DNA from: Desulfovibrio piger | GTDB taxonomy: Bacteria; Desulfobacterota; Desulfovibrionia; Desulfovibrionales; Desulfovibrionaceae | Length of the DNA stretch: 64,000 nucleotides | NCBI RefSeq assembly: GCF_900116045.1 | Contig: NZ_LT630450.1 | Span: 2,318,501 to 2,382,500, forward strand | Direction: 5' to 3' | Shown: in pieces, positions 53,546-60,773 of the stretch | How positions within the stretch are numbered: the first letter of the stretch is position 1 | Layout: each line of letters starts with the position of its first letter | Program-made: the position numbers and the translations under genes | The notes under the pieces: model-generated | The model's input: only the letters and a program-made list of their open reading frames with translations | What the model was told of the DNA's origin: nothing | Databases searched by the model: none

Positions 53546-54912
53546 AGCAGTTGCTCCCAGACCTTCCAGAAAGTGGGGAAGGACTTGCGCACCACCAGCG
53601 GATCGTCCAGCAGGGCGTCCATGCGCTTGCCGTGGGGCAGGCCCAGCAGGGCCAGGGACATGGCGATGCGGTGGTCATTGTGGGCCGAGAAGCGCGCGGC
53701 CTCGTCCCAGGCCGGGCCGTCGGGACCCAGGCCGTGGACGGTCAGGCCGTCGTCATGCTCGTCCACGCGCACGCCCAGGCGGGCCAGCTCGGTGGCCGGG
53801 GCGGTGATGCGGTCGGATTCCTTGATGCGCAGATGGGCCACGTTGCGCACCCGGGTGGGCCCCTGGGCAAAGGCGGCCAGCACGGCCACCGTGGGCACCA
53901 GATCCGGGCAGTGGCCCATGTCCACATCCACGCCGTGCAGGGCCGAAGGATGCACGGTGATGGAGGTGCCTTCCACCTCGGCGCGGGCGCCCATGGCGCG
54001 CAGGATGTCCAGCATGGCGCGGTCGCCCTGCAGGGAATCGGCCCGCAGGCCGTCCACGCGCACGGGGCGTTTGCCCAGGGCCCCGGCGGCCAGCAGGTAG
54101 GAGGCCCCGGACCAGTCGCCCTCCACCTGATAGCTGCCCGCCCGGTAGGTGCCGGGCCGCACGGTGATGCGCAGGCCGTCGGGGCGGGCGGTGCGCAGGG
54201 CGCGCCAGCCGCCGTCGGGCAGGGCCTGCCACGGACCGCCGGGTTCGCGGGTCTCCACGCGGAAGCGGATGCCGAAATCTTCCAGGCAATGCAGGGTCAG
54301 GCCCACATAGGGCCAGGACACGGCCTTTTGCCCGCCCAGCTCCACACACAGGGGGGCCGGGGCCAGCGGCGCTGCCAGCAGCAGGCCGGAGAAATACTGG
54401 CTGGAGGCATCCATGCCCAGGCGCACGCGGCCGCCGTTGCGGGCGGGATCCAGGCCCGCGGCCCGCAGCAGCAGGGGCGGACAGTCGGGACGCTGCTCGA
54501 AGCGCACCTCCGTGCCCAGGGCCTCCAGGGCGCGGGTCAGCTCGTCGATGGGCCGTTCGTGCATGCGCGGCGCGCCGTGGATGCGGAACAGGCCGTGACC
54601 GGCGGCCAGCACGGCGGTCAGCAGGCGGCAGGTGGTGCCGGATTCGTGCACGTCGCAGCTCAGGGGCGTGTCCGTGCCGCCCCTAGGACGGCCGTCCATG
54701 CCGGTGACGCGCCAGCCGCCTTTCTCGCCGGGCAGCGGCTCCATGCGGGCACCGGCGGCGCAGAGGATGGCGCGGGTGCATTCCAGGTCGCGGCTGTCCA
54801 GCACATGGTGCAGCTCGGAGCTGCCGCGGGCCAGGGCCGCGCCGATGCAGTAGCGGTGCGAGATGGATTTGGAGGCCGGGGCCCGCACGCAGGCGGTATG
54901 GGGGCTAGGCAT
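53542..54912 (-). CDS. aroA: 3-phosphoshikimate 1-carboxyvinyltransferase (EPSP synthase)
   Basis: A 456-residue EPSP synthase joining shikimate-3-phosphate and PEP. Motifs: ASKSISHRYCIGAALARG at the N-terminus, ESGTTCRLLTAVLAAG (the usual NSGTxxR loop with Glu for Asn), GMDASSQYFSGLLLAAP, and HLRIKESDRI near the end of the second half. The family start motif GSKSxSHR reads ASKS here. The start at 54912 overlaps pheA by 8 bases, and the stop overlaps tyrA, so all three are coupled. Whether the altered loop affects glyphosate sensitivity cannot be read from here. Confidence 0.95.
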   Translation of the reverse strand: MPSPHTACVRAPASKSISHRYCIGAALARGSSELHHVLDSRDLECTRAILCAAGARMEPLPGEKGGWRVTGMDGRPRGGTDTPLSCDVHESGTTCRLLTAVLAAGHGLFRIHGAPRMHERPIDELTRALEALGTEVRFEQRPDCPPLLLRAAGLDPARNGGRVRLGMDASSQYFSGLLLAAPLAPAPLCVELGGQKAVSWPYVGLTLHCLEDFGIRFRVETREPGGPWQALPDGGWRALRTARPDGLRITVRPGTYRAGSYQVEGDWSGASYLLAAGALGKRPVRVDGLRADSLQGDRAMLDILRAMGARAEVEGTSITVHPSALHGVDVDMGHCPDLVPTVAVLAAFAQGPTRVRNVAHLRIKESDRITAPATELARLGVRVDEHDDGLTVHGLGPDGPAWDEAARFSAHNDHRIAMSLALLGLPHGKRMDALLDDPLVVRKSFPTFWKVWEQLL

Positions 54913-56086
54913 GGCCGTCCTCCACGTCGTCCAGGCCGATGCGGTCCAGCTGCGGGCCGGTGGCGTAGCTGCCCAGGATACGGAAACTGGTGCAGGTCTC
55001 GGCCAGCTTCTGGAGCAGGTCCTCATACTGGGGGGCGGTCAGGTCGCATTCCACGTCCGTGAAGAAGACATACTTCCAGCACTGGCCGCGCAGGGGGCGG
55101 GACTCCAGCTTGCGCATGTTGATCTTGTGCTCGGCCAGCAGGGAGAGCACGCCGGAGAGCGCACCGGACTTGTCCGGCAGGGTGAAGAGCATGGAGGTCT
55201 TGTCCGCGCCGGTATGGCCGGGCACGGGCGTGGTGCGCGGCAGCTTGTCCAGCTGGCCCACGGGCCTGGGACCGATGATGACGAAGCGCGTCCAGTTGCC
55301 GGGCTCGTCCTCGATGCGGCGGGCCAGGATGGAAAGGCCGGTCATGTCGGCCAGCTTGCCGTTGCCGATGGCCGCGGACTGCGGGGTGGCGGCGGCCATG
55401 CGGGCCGCGGCGGCCGTGGACTCCACGGGGATGAGGCCGGCCTGGGGCAGATGGCTGCGCAGCCAGCCGCCGCACTGGGCCAGGGGCTGGGGATGCGAGT
55501 AGACCGTGGTGATCTCGGCCAGGCTGGCGGCGTGGCTCAGCAGGCAGTGCGAGATGGGCGAGAAGAGCTCGGCCTGGATGTGCACGTCATACTTGAGGAA
55601 CAGGTCGAAGCTGACGCCCACGGTGCCCTGCAGGGAGTTCTCCAGCGGCACCACGCCCAGCTCGCAGCGGCCGGAATGCACGTCGGCGAAGACCTGCGGC
55701 AGGTCGTTGCAGGGGTGGAAACTGGCGGCATGGCCCAGATATTCCACACCGGCAAAATAGGAGAAGGTGCCTTCCGGGCCCAGATAGGCCACGTTCTGCG
55801 GGCGTTGCAGGGCGCGCGACGAGGAGAAGATCTCGCGCCAGATGGCACGCAGGTGGTCTTCGGGCAGGGGGCCGCCGTTCCTGCGGGCCAGGCCGTCCAG
55901 CACTTCGCGCTCGCGCAGGGGCTTGAACACGATGCCGGGATCACCGGCCTTGATGCGGCCCACTTCCAGGCTCAGGGCGGCGCGGCGGTTGAACAGGGCC
56001 AGCAGTTCCTGGTCCACGCTGTCGATCTCGCCGCGGATGGCGGCCAGGCGCCGGGGGGCGTCGGAGGGGGAATGCGCGTCGGCCAT
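54905..56086 (-). CDS. pheA: Bifunctional chorismate mutase/prephenate dehydratase (P-protein)
   Basis: A 393-residue enzyme for the two steps from chorismate to phenylpyruvate. Residues about 10-92 are the AroQ mutase (IRGEIDSVDQELLALFNRRAAL). Residues 98-280 are the dehydratase (VAYLGPEGTFSY, VPLENSLQGTVG, and the NWTRFVIIG substrate-site motif). Residues about 300-380 are an ACT domain with ESRPLRGQCWKYVFF, the phenylalanine-sensing motif. So the protein should be inhibited by phenylalanine, and the operon leader adds a second control by attenuation. It lies 1 base after the DHQ synthase gene. Confidence 0.96.
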   Translation of the reverse strand: MADAHSPSDAPRRLAAIRGEIDSVDQELLALFNRRAALSLEVGRIKAGDPGIVFKPLREREVLDGLARRNGGPLPEDHLRAIWREIFSSSRALQRPQNVAYLGPEGTFSYFAGVEYLGHAASFHPCNDLPQVFADVHSGRCELGVVPLENSLQGTVGVSFDLFLKYDVHIQAELFSPISHCLLSHAASLAEITTVYSHPQPLAQCGGWLRSHLPQAGLIPVESTAAAARMAAATPQSAAIGNGKLADMTGLSILARRIEDEPGNWTRFVIIGPRPVGQLDKLPRTTPVPGHTGADKTSMLFTLPDKSGALSGVLSLLAEHKINMRKLESRPLRGQCWKYVFFTDVECDLTAPQYEDLLQKLAETCTSFRILGSYATGPQLDRIGLDDVEDGHA

Positions 56087-56087
56087 G

Positions 56088-57071
56088 CTACACCTCGCGG
56101 ATCTCTTCCTGGATGCGCATGCCGAAGTGGCGGCCTGCCTGATCCAGACGGCAGAGCACCGTGTCGCCGGGCTTGAGGCTGACCACGCTCAGGGGCGTGC
56201 CGTCCGGGGCGGTCAGGCGGATGGTCTCGGCGTTCTGCAGGAACACGGCGCCGCGCTTGGGGCCTTCGGGGGTCTCGGCCTCGGCTTCCACCAGCAGCAT
56301 GGGGCGCACCTCGATCTTGACCCGGCCCACCGTGGTCATGCTGGTCTGGCCGTCGGCGCCCACGATGAGCACTTCCTGCCCCGCGGCCAGCTCGCCCAGA
56401 TAGCAGGTCTTGTCATGGGGCAGGCGGACATAGGCATGCACGGCCCCGGCATTGACCCTGAAGGGACGGGCGGCCACATATTCATTATGTTCGGTCTCGG
56501 CATGGACAAGGAAGGTGAAGGCGCTGGAATTGCCCACCAGCATGCCCTGGCCGCGCTTGAGCAGGGAAAGGGTGTCGGCGCAGACGCGGTGCCCCAGGCC
56601 CACGGGCTCCACGCGGGTGATGACGGCTTTCTGCAGTTCCTCGCGTCCCTGGGAGATCTTGCACTGGGCCACGATGGCCTTGAGGTCGGCCAGGGCCTCG
56701 GGCAGGACCACGATGCCGTCCACGCCGCGCTCCAGGATGCCGGCGGCCAGACGGGCCTCTTCCAGGCTGCCCGCCTCGGCCAGCACGTTGTCGGCCTGGG
56801 CCAGCAGGTTCTCCACGGGGATGATCTCCCAGCCCCGGGCCAGGCAGGCGGTCTCACCGGCCTTGAGGCGGGCCAGCAGGGCCTCCTCGTCGGCCTTGGC
56901 GTTCAGCGGCACGCTGGCCACGTCCTCGCAGGCCCAGACGGTGCAGCGGGAAAGGGCGGCCACGTTCTCCACCCGGGCGCGGGGCACGATGACCCCGTCC
57001 ACACCGGATTCCAGGGCCAGGGTCACGTCGGCCTTGCTGAACGGTTCGCAACGGTAATAGATGCGGGCCAT
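56088..57071 (-). CDS. 3-dehydroquinate synthase II (archaeal type)
   Basis: A 327-residue enzyme of the archaeal DHQ synthase family, which makes 3-dehydroquinate from ADH by oxidative deamination and ring closure, replacing AroB. Recognisable stretches: VDGVIVPRARVENVAAL, RGVDGIVVLPEALADLKAIV, VGNSSAFTFLVHAETEHNEYVAARPFRVNAGAVHAYV and MLLVEAEAE. The ATG at 57071 begins MARIYYRC. It comes 1 base after the ADH synthase gene, the pairing expected for this route. Confidence 0.93.
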   Translation of the reverse strand: MARIYYRCEPFSKADVTLALESGVDGVIVPRARVENVAALSRCTVWACEDVASVPLNAKADEEALLARLKAGETACLARGWEIIPVENLLAQADNVLAEAGSLEEARLAAGILERGVDGIVVLPEALADLKAIVAQCKISQGREELQKAVITRVEPVGLGHRVCADTLSLLKRGQGMLVGNSSAFTFLVHAETEHNEYVAARPFRVNAGAVHAYVRLPHDKTCYLGELAAGQEVLIVGADGQTSMTTVGRVKIEVRPMLLVEAEAETPEGPKRGAVFLQNAETIRLTAPDGTPLSVVSLKPGDTVLCRLDQAGRHFGMRIQEEIREV

Positions 57072-57072
57072 G

Positions 57073-57870
57073 CTATTCCCCCACGATGGCCAGGGCTTCT
57101 TCCACCGTGGCGTTCTCATGCACGATGGCGCGCAGGGCACGCACGAGCTGGATGCGGTTGGGATGCTGGAACACGTTGCGGCCCATGGAGATGCCCGCGC
57201 CGCCGGCCTTGATGGCGTCATGCACCATCTGGAGCACGTCGCGGGTGGATTCCATGCGTTCACCGCCGGCGATGACCACGGGCACGCAGCAGGAAGAGAC
57301 CACGTCGGCGAAGCTCTCCATGTCGCCGGTGTAGGGCACCTTGACGATGTCCGCGCCCAGTTCCACGCCCACGCGGGCACAGTGGGCCACCACGTCGGGA
57401 GCGTAGCCGTTCTTGATGGCCGGGCCGCGGGCGTACATCATGGCCAGCAGGGGCATGTGCCAGTCGTCACAGGCGGCGGCCACGCGGCCCAGGTCGGCCA
57501 GCATCAGGCGTTCGTTGGGATCGCCCAGGTTCACATGCACGGAGACGCAGTCGGCGCCGTGCTTGATGCCTTCTTCCACGGTGCCCACCAGGGTCTTGGT
57601 GTTGCCCTGGGGCGAGAGCATGGTGGAGGCGGACAGGTGGACGATGAGGCCCACGTCCTTGCCGGCGTTGCGGTGCGAGCAGCGGACCAGCCCCTTGTGC
57701 ATGAGTACGGCATCGGCACCGCCCAGGGCCATGTCGTTGACGGTCTCGCGCATGTCGATGAGGCCGTCGACGGCGCCGATGGTCACGCCGTGGTCCATGG
57801 GGACGATGATGGTGCGGCCGGTTTCCCGATTGATGATGCGTTCCAGACGAACCTGTTTGCCAAGGTACAT
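57073..57870 (-). CDS. 2-amino-3,7-dideoxy-D-threo-hept-6-ulosonate (ADH) synthase
   Basis: A 265-residue DhnA/FBA-class I aldolase that begins the alternative shikimate route by making ADH. Signatures: [59 protein letters not shown] (Schiff-base lysine region) and [51 protein letters not shown] precedes the ATG. First structural gene of the operon; the attenuator lies directly before it. Confidence 0.94.
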   Translation of the reverse strand: MYLGKQVRLERIINRETGRTIIVPMDHGVTIGAVDGLIDMRETVNDMALGGADAVLMHKGLVRCSHRNAGKDVGLIVHLSASTMLSPQGNTKTLVGTVEEGIKHGADCVSVHVNLGDPNERLMLADLGRVAAACDDWHMPLLAMMYARGPAIKNGYAPDVVAHCARVGVELGADIVKVPYTGDMESFADVVSSCCVPVVIAGGERMESTRDVLQMVHDAIKAGGAGISMGRNVFQHPNRIQLVRALRAIVHENATVEEALAIVGE

Positions 57871-57916
57871 GGGATCTCTCCTTTAGGAATGGAGCCGTTC
57901 CGGCGGCACTGGGTAC

Positions 57917-57950
57917 AAAAAAAGGGCCGCCGGCTTATGCCTGCGGCCCC
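57917..57950 (-). terminator. Attenuator terminator before the aromatic operon
   Basis: Minus-strand hairpin with arms GGGCCGC / GCGGCCC and an inner GGC/GCC pair, followed by seven T residues. It lies 22 bases after the leader-peptide stop and 47 bases before ADH synthase, so readthrough must be allowed for the operon to be expressed. A CTGAC/GTCAG stem just upstream (about 57959-57975) could compete with it. Confidence 0.85.
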
Positions 57951-57971
57951 GAAACTCTCTGACGGAAGATG

Positions 57972-58079
57972 TCAGCAAAGCTCCTGACCACAGGCTCCGC
58001 TAAAGTACGCAAAATAAAACCAGCTAAAGCAAAAGCCGGTGGCAGCGTAGCAGGAGGTGGCAGGAACGAAACGGGACAT
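57972..58079 (-). CDS. Phe/Tyr/Trp-rich leader peptide (attenuation)
   Basis: A 35-codon open frame starting with ATG at 58079, with GGAG nine bases before it, and ending with TGA at 57972. Its centre reads FCFSWFYFAYF (residues 16-26); in all there are six Phe, three Tyr and one Trp, plus four Cys. It lies between the promoter (58106-58134) and the attenuator hairpin (57917-57950), upstream of pheA, tyrA and common aromatic genes. This is the design of a classical amino-acid leader: ribosome stalling at Phe/Tyr codons would change folding and prevent termination. Confidence 0.85.
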   Translation of the reverse strand: MSRFVPATSCYAATGFCFSWFYFAYFSGACGQELC

Positions 58080-58105
58080 CTTCAAAACTCCAACAGTTTC
58101 CAAGA

Positions 58106-58134
58106 AAGCTACGCCGCAGCCCGGGGCTTGTCAA
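58106..58134 (-). promoter_or_regulatory. Promoter of the aromatic operon
   Basis: Minus strand: perfect -35 TTGACA (58134-58129), 17-base spacer, and -10 TAGCTT (58111-58106, T1 A2 T6 matched), about 27 bases before the leader-peptide ATG. Confidence 0.7.
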
Positions 58135-58146
58135 GAGTCGCTCGTG

Positions 58147-58180
58147 AAAAAAATGCCTCCCGCCGGAAAATAGCGGGAGG
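58147..58180 (-). terminator. Hairpin terminator upstream of the aromatic promoter
   Basis: Minus-strand stem CCTCCCGC / GCGGGAGG with a 9-base loop, then CATTTTTTT. It probably insulates the aromatic operon from upstream transcription. A short 13-codon frame before it is too small to call a gene. Confidence 0.75.
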
Positions 58181-58317
58181 ACACGGCCTGCCTTCCCGTT
58201 TTTCCCTGTTATTCCATAGTGTTCCATAAGATCGCCGCATAGGAAGCCATGCGCGGGTAGGGGGGAAGGGCCTCCCGCGGCGGTACGGGACGGCCCTGCG
58301 GGGGCGGCGCCGGCGCA

Positions 58318-58353
58318 GAAAGAAAGGGCAGCTGACGCGCACGTCATCTGCCC
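58318..58353 (-). terminator. Terminator after the DHH-family gene
   Basis: Minus-strand stem GGGCAG-A-TGACG / CGTCA-G-CTGCCC with a TGCG loop and TTTCTTTCT following, 34 bases past the stop codon at 58387. Confidence 0.7.
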
Positions 58354-58386
58354 TCATCCGCTTTCATCGCCGGTATGTGGTCCTGC

Positions 58387-59466
58387 TCAGGCCCCGTGGG
58401 CCAGGGCCTGCATGGGCGCGGGTTCCAGCGTCTCGCTGTGCACGGCCTGCTGGCCGGCATCTTCGGCCAGGGGCGCGGCGCTGGCCGTGACCGGGCGCAG
58501 CTTGCGGCTGTGCAGGCGCTGGAAGATGAACTCCGCGGGCTTGGTGCCCGCCGGGATGGCCGACAGGGGGAACTCCGCGCGGCCCAGGTTGCGGTGGCCG
58601 CCGGCGGAGCCCACGTCGTAGAAGCAGGCGTCGGCCAGACGGCCGATGTCGCGGCTGCCGTCGCCGCGGAAGATGACCACCACGGTCTTGTCCACCACGC
58701 CGCAGACGGCGATCCACTTGAGGCCGTGCACGCGGGTGAAGAAGTCCGCCACGGCCACCAGCAGGTCGGCGCTGTCCACCTCGTTGAGCCAGACCATGGC
58801 CCCGCCCCGGCAGTCGCGCAGGGAGCGGAAGGCGCGCGAGAAAAGGGGCAGCCAGGCGCGCAGGTATTCGCTGCGGATGATGCGGCGCAGCAGGGTGGCG
58901 TCGGCGTGCTTGATGAGCCACTGGTAGGCGCGCAGGTCCTCCTCGCCGCCGGAGCGTTCGAAGGTGGCGGTATCCGTGCGGATGCCGTAGAGCAGCGCCG
59001 TGGAGAGCAGCGGCCCGGGCTTGATGCGCAGGCCCTGGAGGTAGCGGGTCATCATGGTGCTGGTGGCACCGAAGCCGGGGCGGATGTCGCAGTAGGGCGC
59101 CTGCGGCAGCTGGCCCGCGGTGAGGGGATGATGGTCGATGATGAGATCGAAGGGGATGCCCTGGAAGGCCGGGTTGTGGTGGGGCTGGGAATCCACCATG
59201 GCGAAATTGGTGTAGAGGTCGGCCTTTTCGGGCTGCCAGAGCTTGGCCGGGATGCGCAGGTAGCGGATCATGGCCAGGTTGTCGGGCCGGGTGACCTCGT
59301 TGATGCGGAAGATGTCCACACCGCGCACACGATGCGCCATGATGCGCTTGAGGGCCAGTGCCGAAGCCAGGGCATCAGGGTCCGCCGCGATGAGGATGGC
59401 CCAGCGCTGATCCTTGGTCAGTGTCTGCCGCCACTGTCGCATCTGCGCTACATAGGGATTGGTCAT
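58387..59466 (-). CDS. DHH-family phosphoesterase
   Basis: A 359-residue metal-dependent phosphoesterase. Motif I is AADPDALAS (Asp29, Asp31), motif II NFAMVDSQPHH (Asp91), motif III DHH (111-113), and the DHHA1-like second part has GSAGGHRNLGRAEF (GGGHxxAAG-like). Relatives hydrolyse short oligonucleotides, cyclic di-AMP or pAp; motif details do not decide which. The start at 59466 begins the conserved fold; a longer frame reaches into the CbiR-like gene. It follows that gene by 7 bases. Confidence 0.85.
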   Translation of the reverse strand: MTNPYVAQMRQWRQTLTKDQRWAILIAADPDALASALALKRIMAHRVRGVDIFRINEVTRPDNLAMIRYLRIPAKLWQPEKADLYTNFAMVDSQPHHNPAFQGIPFDLIIDHHPLTAGQLPQAPYCDIRPGFGATSTMMTRYLQGLRIKPGPLLSTALLYGIRTDTATFERSGGEEDLRAYQWLIKHADATLLRRIIRSEYLRAWLPLFSRAFRSLRDCRGGAMVWLNEVDSADLLVAVADFFTRVHGLKWIAVCGVVDKTVVVIFRGDGSRDIGRLADACFYDVGSAGGHRNLGRAEFPLSAIPAGTKPAEFIFQRLHSRKLRPVTASAAPLAEDAGQQAVHSETLEPAPMQALAHGA

Positions 59467-59473
59467 GACCGCT

Positions 59474-60280
59474 TTACTCCGCTGTTTTGGCGTTGTGGGG
59501 GCCGTGCGGGCAGCCGGGGGACACGGTATCCGGCTGGCTGGCCAGCAGGTCGCGCAGAAGGGGCAGGGATTCCTCGACCCCCTGCCAGCGGAAGATCTCC
59601 AGCAGATGACGGCAGGCAGGGGGCAGACGGCCGGCCAGTTGCCGTGCCAGATGCCGCTGGGAGGGCGTGAACCGGTGCAGGGCCAGATGCTGGTCCCGGG
59701 TGCCGGGGGCGCTCCAGTGGACCAGGGCCGCCGTCTCGGGCAGAGGGGATGCCCAAAGTGCGTTCTGAGCATAGCCCATGAGATGGCCGACGTCCAGACA
59801 GAAGCCCAGGCCGTGTTCGGCCGGGAAGCCGCGCCCCAGGCCGGCGATGTCGCAGATGTCGGTGTTCTCCAGCAGCAGGGGGATACTGCTGCGGCGCTGC
59901 CAGCAGGCGGCGGCCTGCCGCAGGATGAAACGCTGCAGCACGGGGCTGCCCTTGGGCGCGTGGAGCACGGCGGCCCAGGGCCTGAGCCGGGCCACCCTGT
60001 CGAAGACGCGCAGGGCCAGTTCCACGGCCACGCGCACGGCATCGGCATCCTTCTTGCGCGGCCAGGGCAGGTCCACGGGCAGGTGCACATGCCAGCTCAG
60101 GGGCAGGTCCGCCAGCGCGGGGGGCAGGTCGTCCTCGCCGTAGTCCAGGCAGGAGCGGGCCTCGAAAAGGCACAGGGCCACCTCGTCGACGCGCCCGGCC
60201 AGGAAGCGGGCATTGTCGGCCACATTGGCGGGCAGGACGAAGGAAGGGGCGCCGATGACGGGGCCGGGGGTCTGCTTCAT
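59474..60280 (-). CDS. AP-endonuclease-2-type TIM barrel, probable cobamide-remodelling CbiR
   Basis: A 268-residue TIM-barrel protein of the xylose-isomerase/AP endonuclease 2 superfamily. The start GAPSFVLPANVADNARFLAGRVDEVALCLFEARS and the metal-site segments LLENTD and GFCLDVGHLMGYA resemble CbiR, which removes the lower ligand of cobamides for remodelling. Desulfovibrio depends on corrinoids, so a salvage role fits, but no cob/cbi gene is nearby and the assignment rests on motif likeness. The start at 60280 follows AAGGAGG. Confidence 0.55.
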   Translation of the reverse strand: MKQTPGPVIGAPSFVLPANVADNARFLAGRVDEVALCLFEARSCLDYGEDDLPPALADLPLSWHVHLPVDLPWPRKKDADAVRVAVELALRVFDRVARLRPWAAVLHAPKGSPVLQRFILRQAAACWQRRSSIPLLLENTDICDIAGLGRGFPAEHGLGFCLDVGHLMGYAQNALWASPLPETAALVHWSAPGTRDQHLALHRFTPSQRHLARQLAGRLPPACRHLLEIFRWQGVEESLPLLRDLLASQPDTVSPGCPHGPHNAKTAE

Positions 60281-60773
60281 GGAGCCTCCTTGGGAGCAGG
60301 TGCGGGGAAGGTCCCCGAGGGGCCTCCCGGACGCGGGGCAGGGGCGCCGTTGCCCGGAAGGATGCCGCAGGGCCCGGGGATGCCGGGGACCGGCAGGACG
60401 TCCCGTCCCCGGGGGGGCGGAAGGCACGGCAGCAGCACGGGAAGGCGGCCAGCGGGCGGGGTGTGCCCGTACGGGGCCTGTCCGAAGGCTGCCCTGAAAA
60501 AGTAGATATTCCAGAGGGAAAAGGCAATACGGCAAGCCGTCTTTGGCCGGGCCGCAGGCTGTTCCCGTTTTTGCGGGGCAGGGCAGGGGCCCTGTTCCGG
60601 CGGGTCCCCTGCCCTGCGGGAGAAGAGCGGGGCGGCGTCCGGGAGGGCCCTTGCCACCGCCGGGGAAAAGGGGCGGGAGGGAGCGGACATGGCGGGACGG
60701 GGAGGCCCCTGCCCGTGCAGGAACCTCCCCGCCCCCAAGCCGTCATGTACGCATCCAGACCTCAGGGCCGGGA
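60281..60773. other. Gene-free spacer between the CbiR-like and M16 genes
   Basis: About 490 GC-rich bases without a supportable gene. Near the M16 stop a minus-strand stem GGGGAGG / CCTCCCC (60699-60730) with an inner CTGC/GCAG pair may end that transcript, though no T-run follows. A less GC-rich patch at 60490-60540 is the likeliest promoter for the CbiR-DHH pair. Confidence 0.45.

Noticed and set aside
58181..58317. A second leader peptide (13 codons, with Trp and Tyr) before the hairpin at 58147
   Set aside because: It lies upstream of the aromatic promoter, the terminator follows directly, and no ribosome site is clear; better explained as spacer with an insulating terminator.
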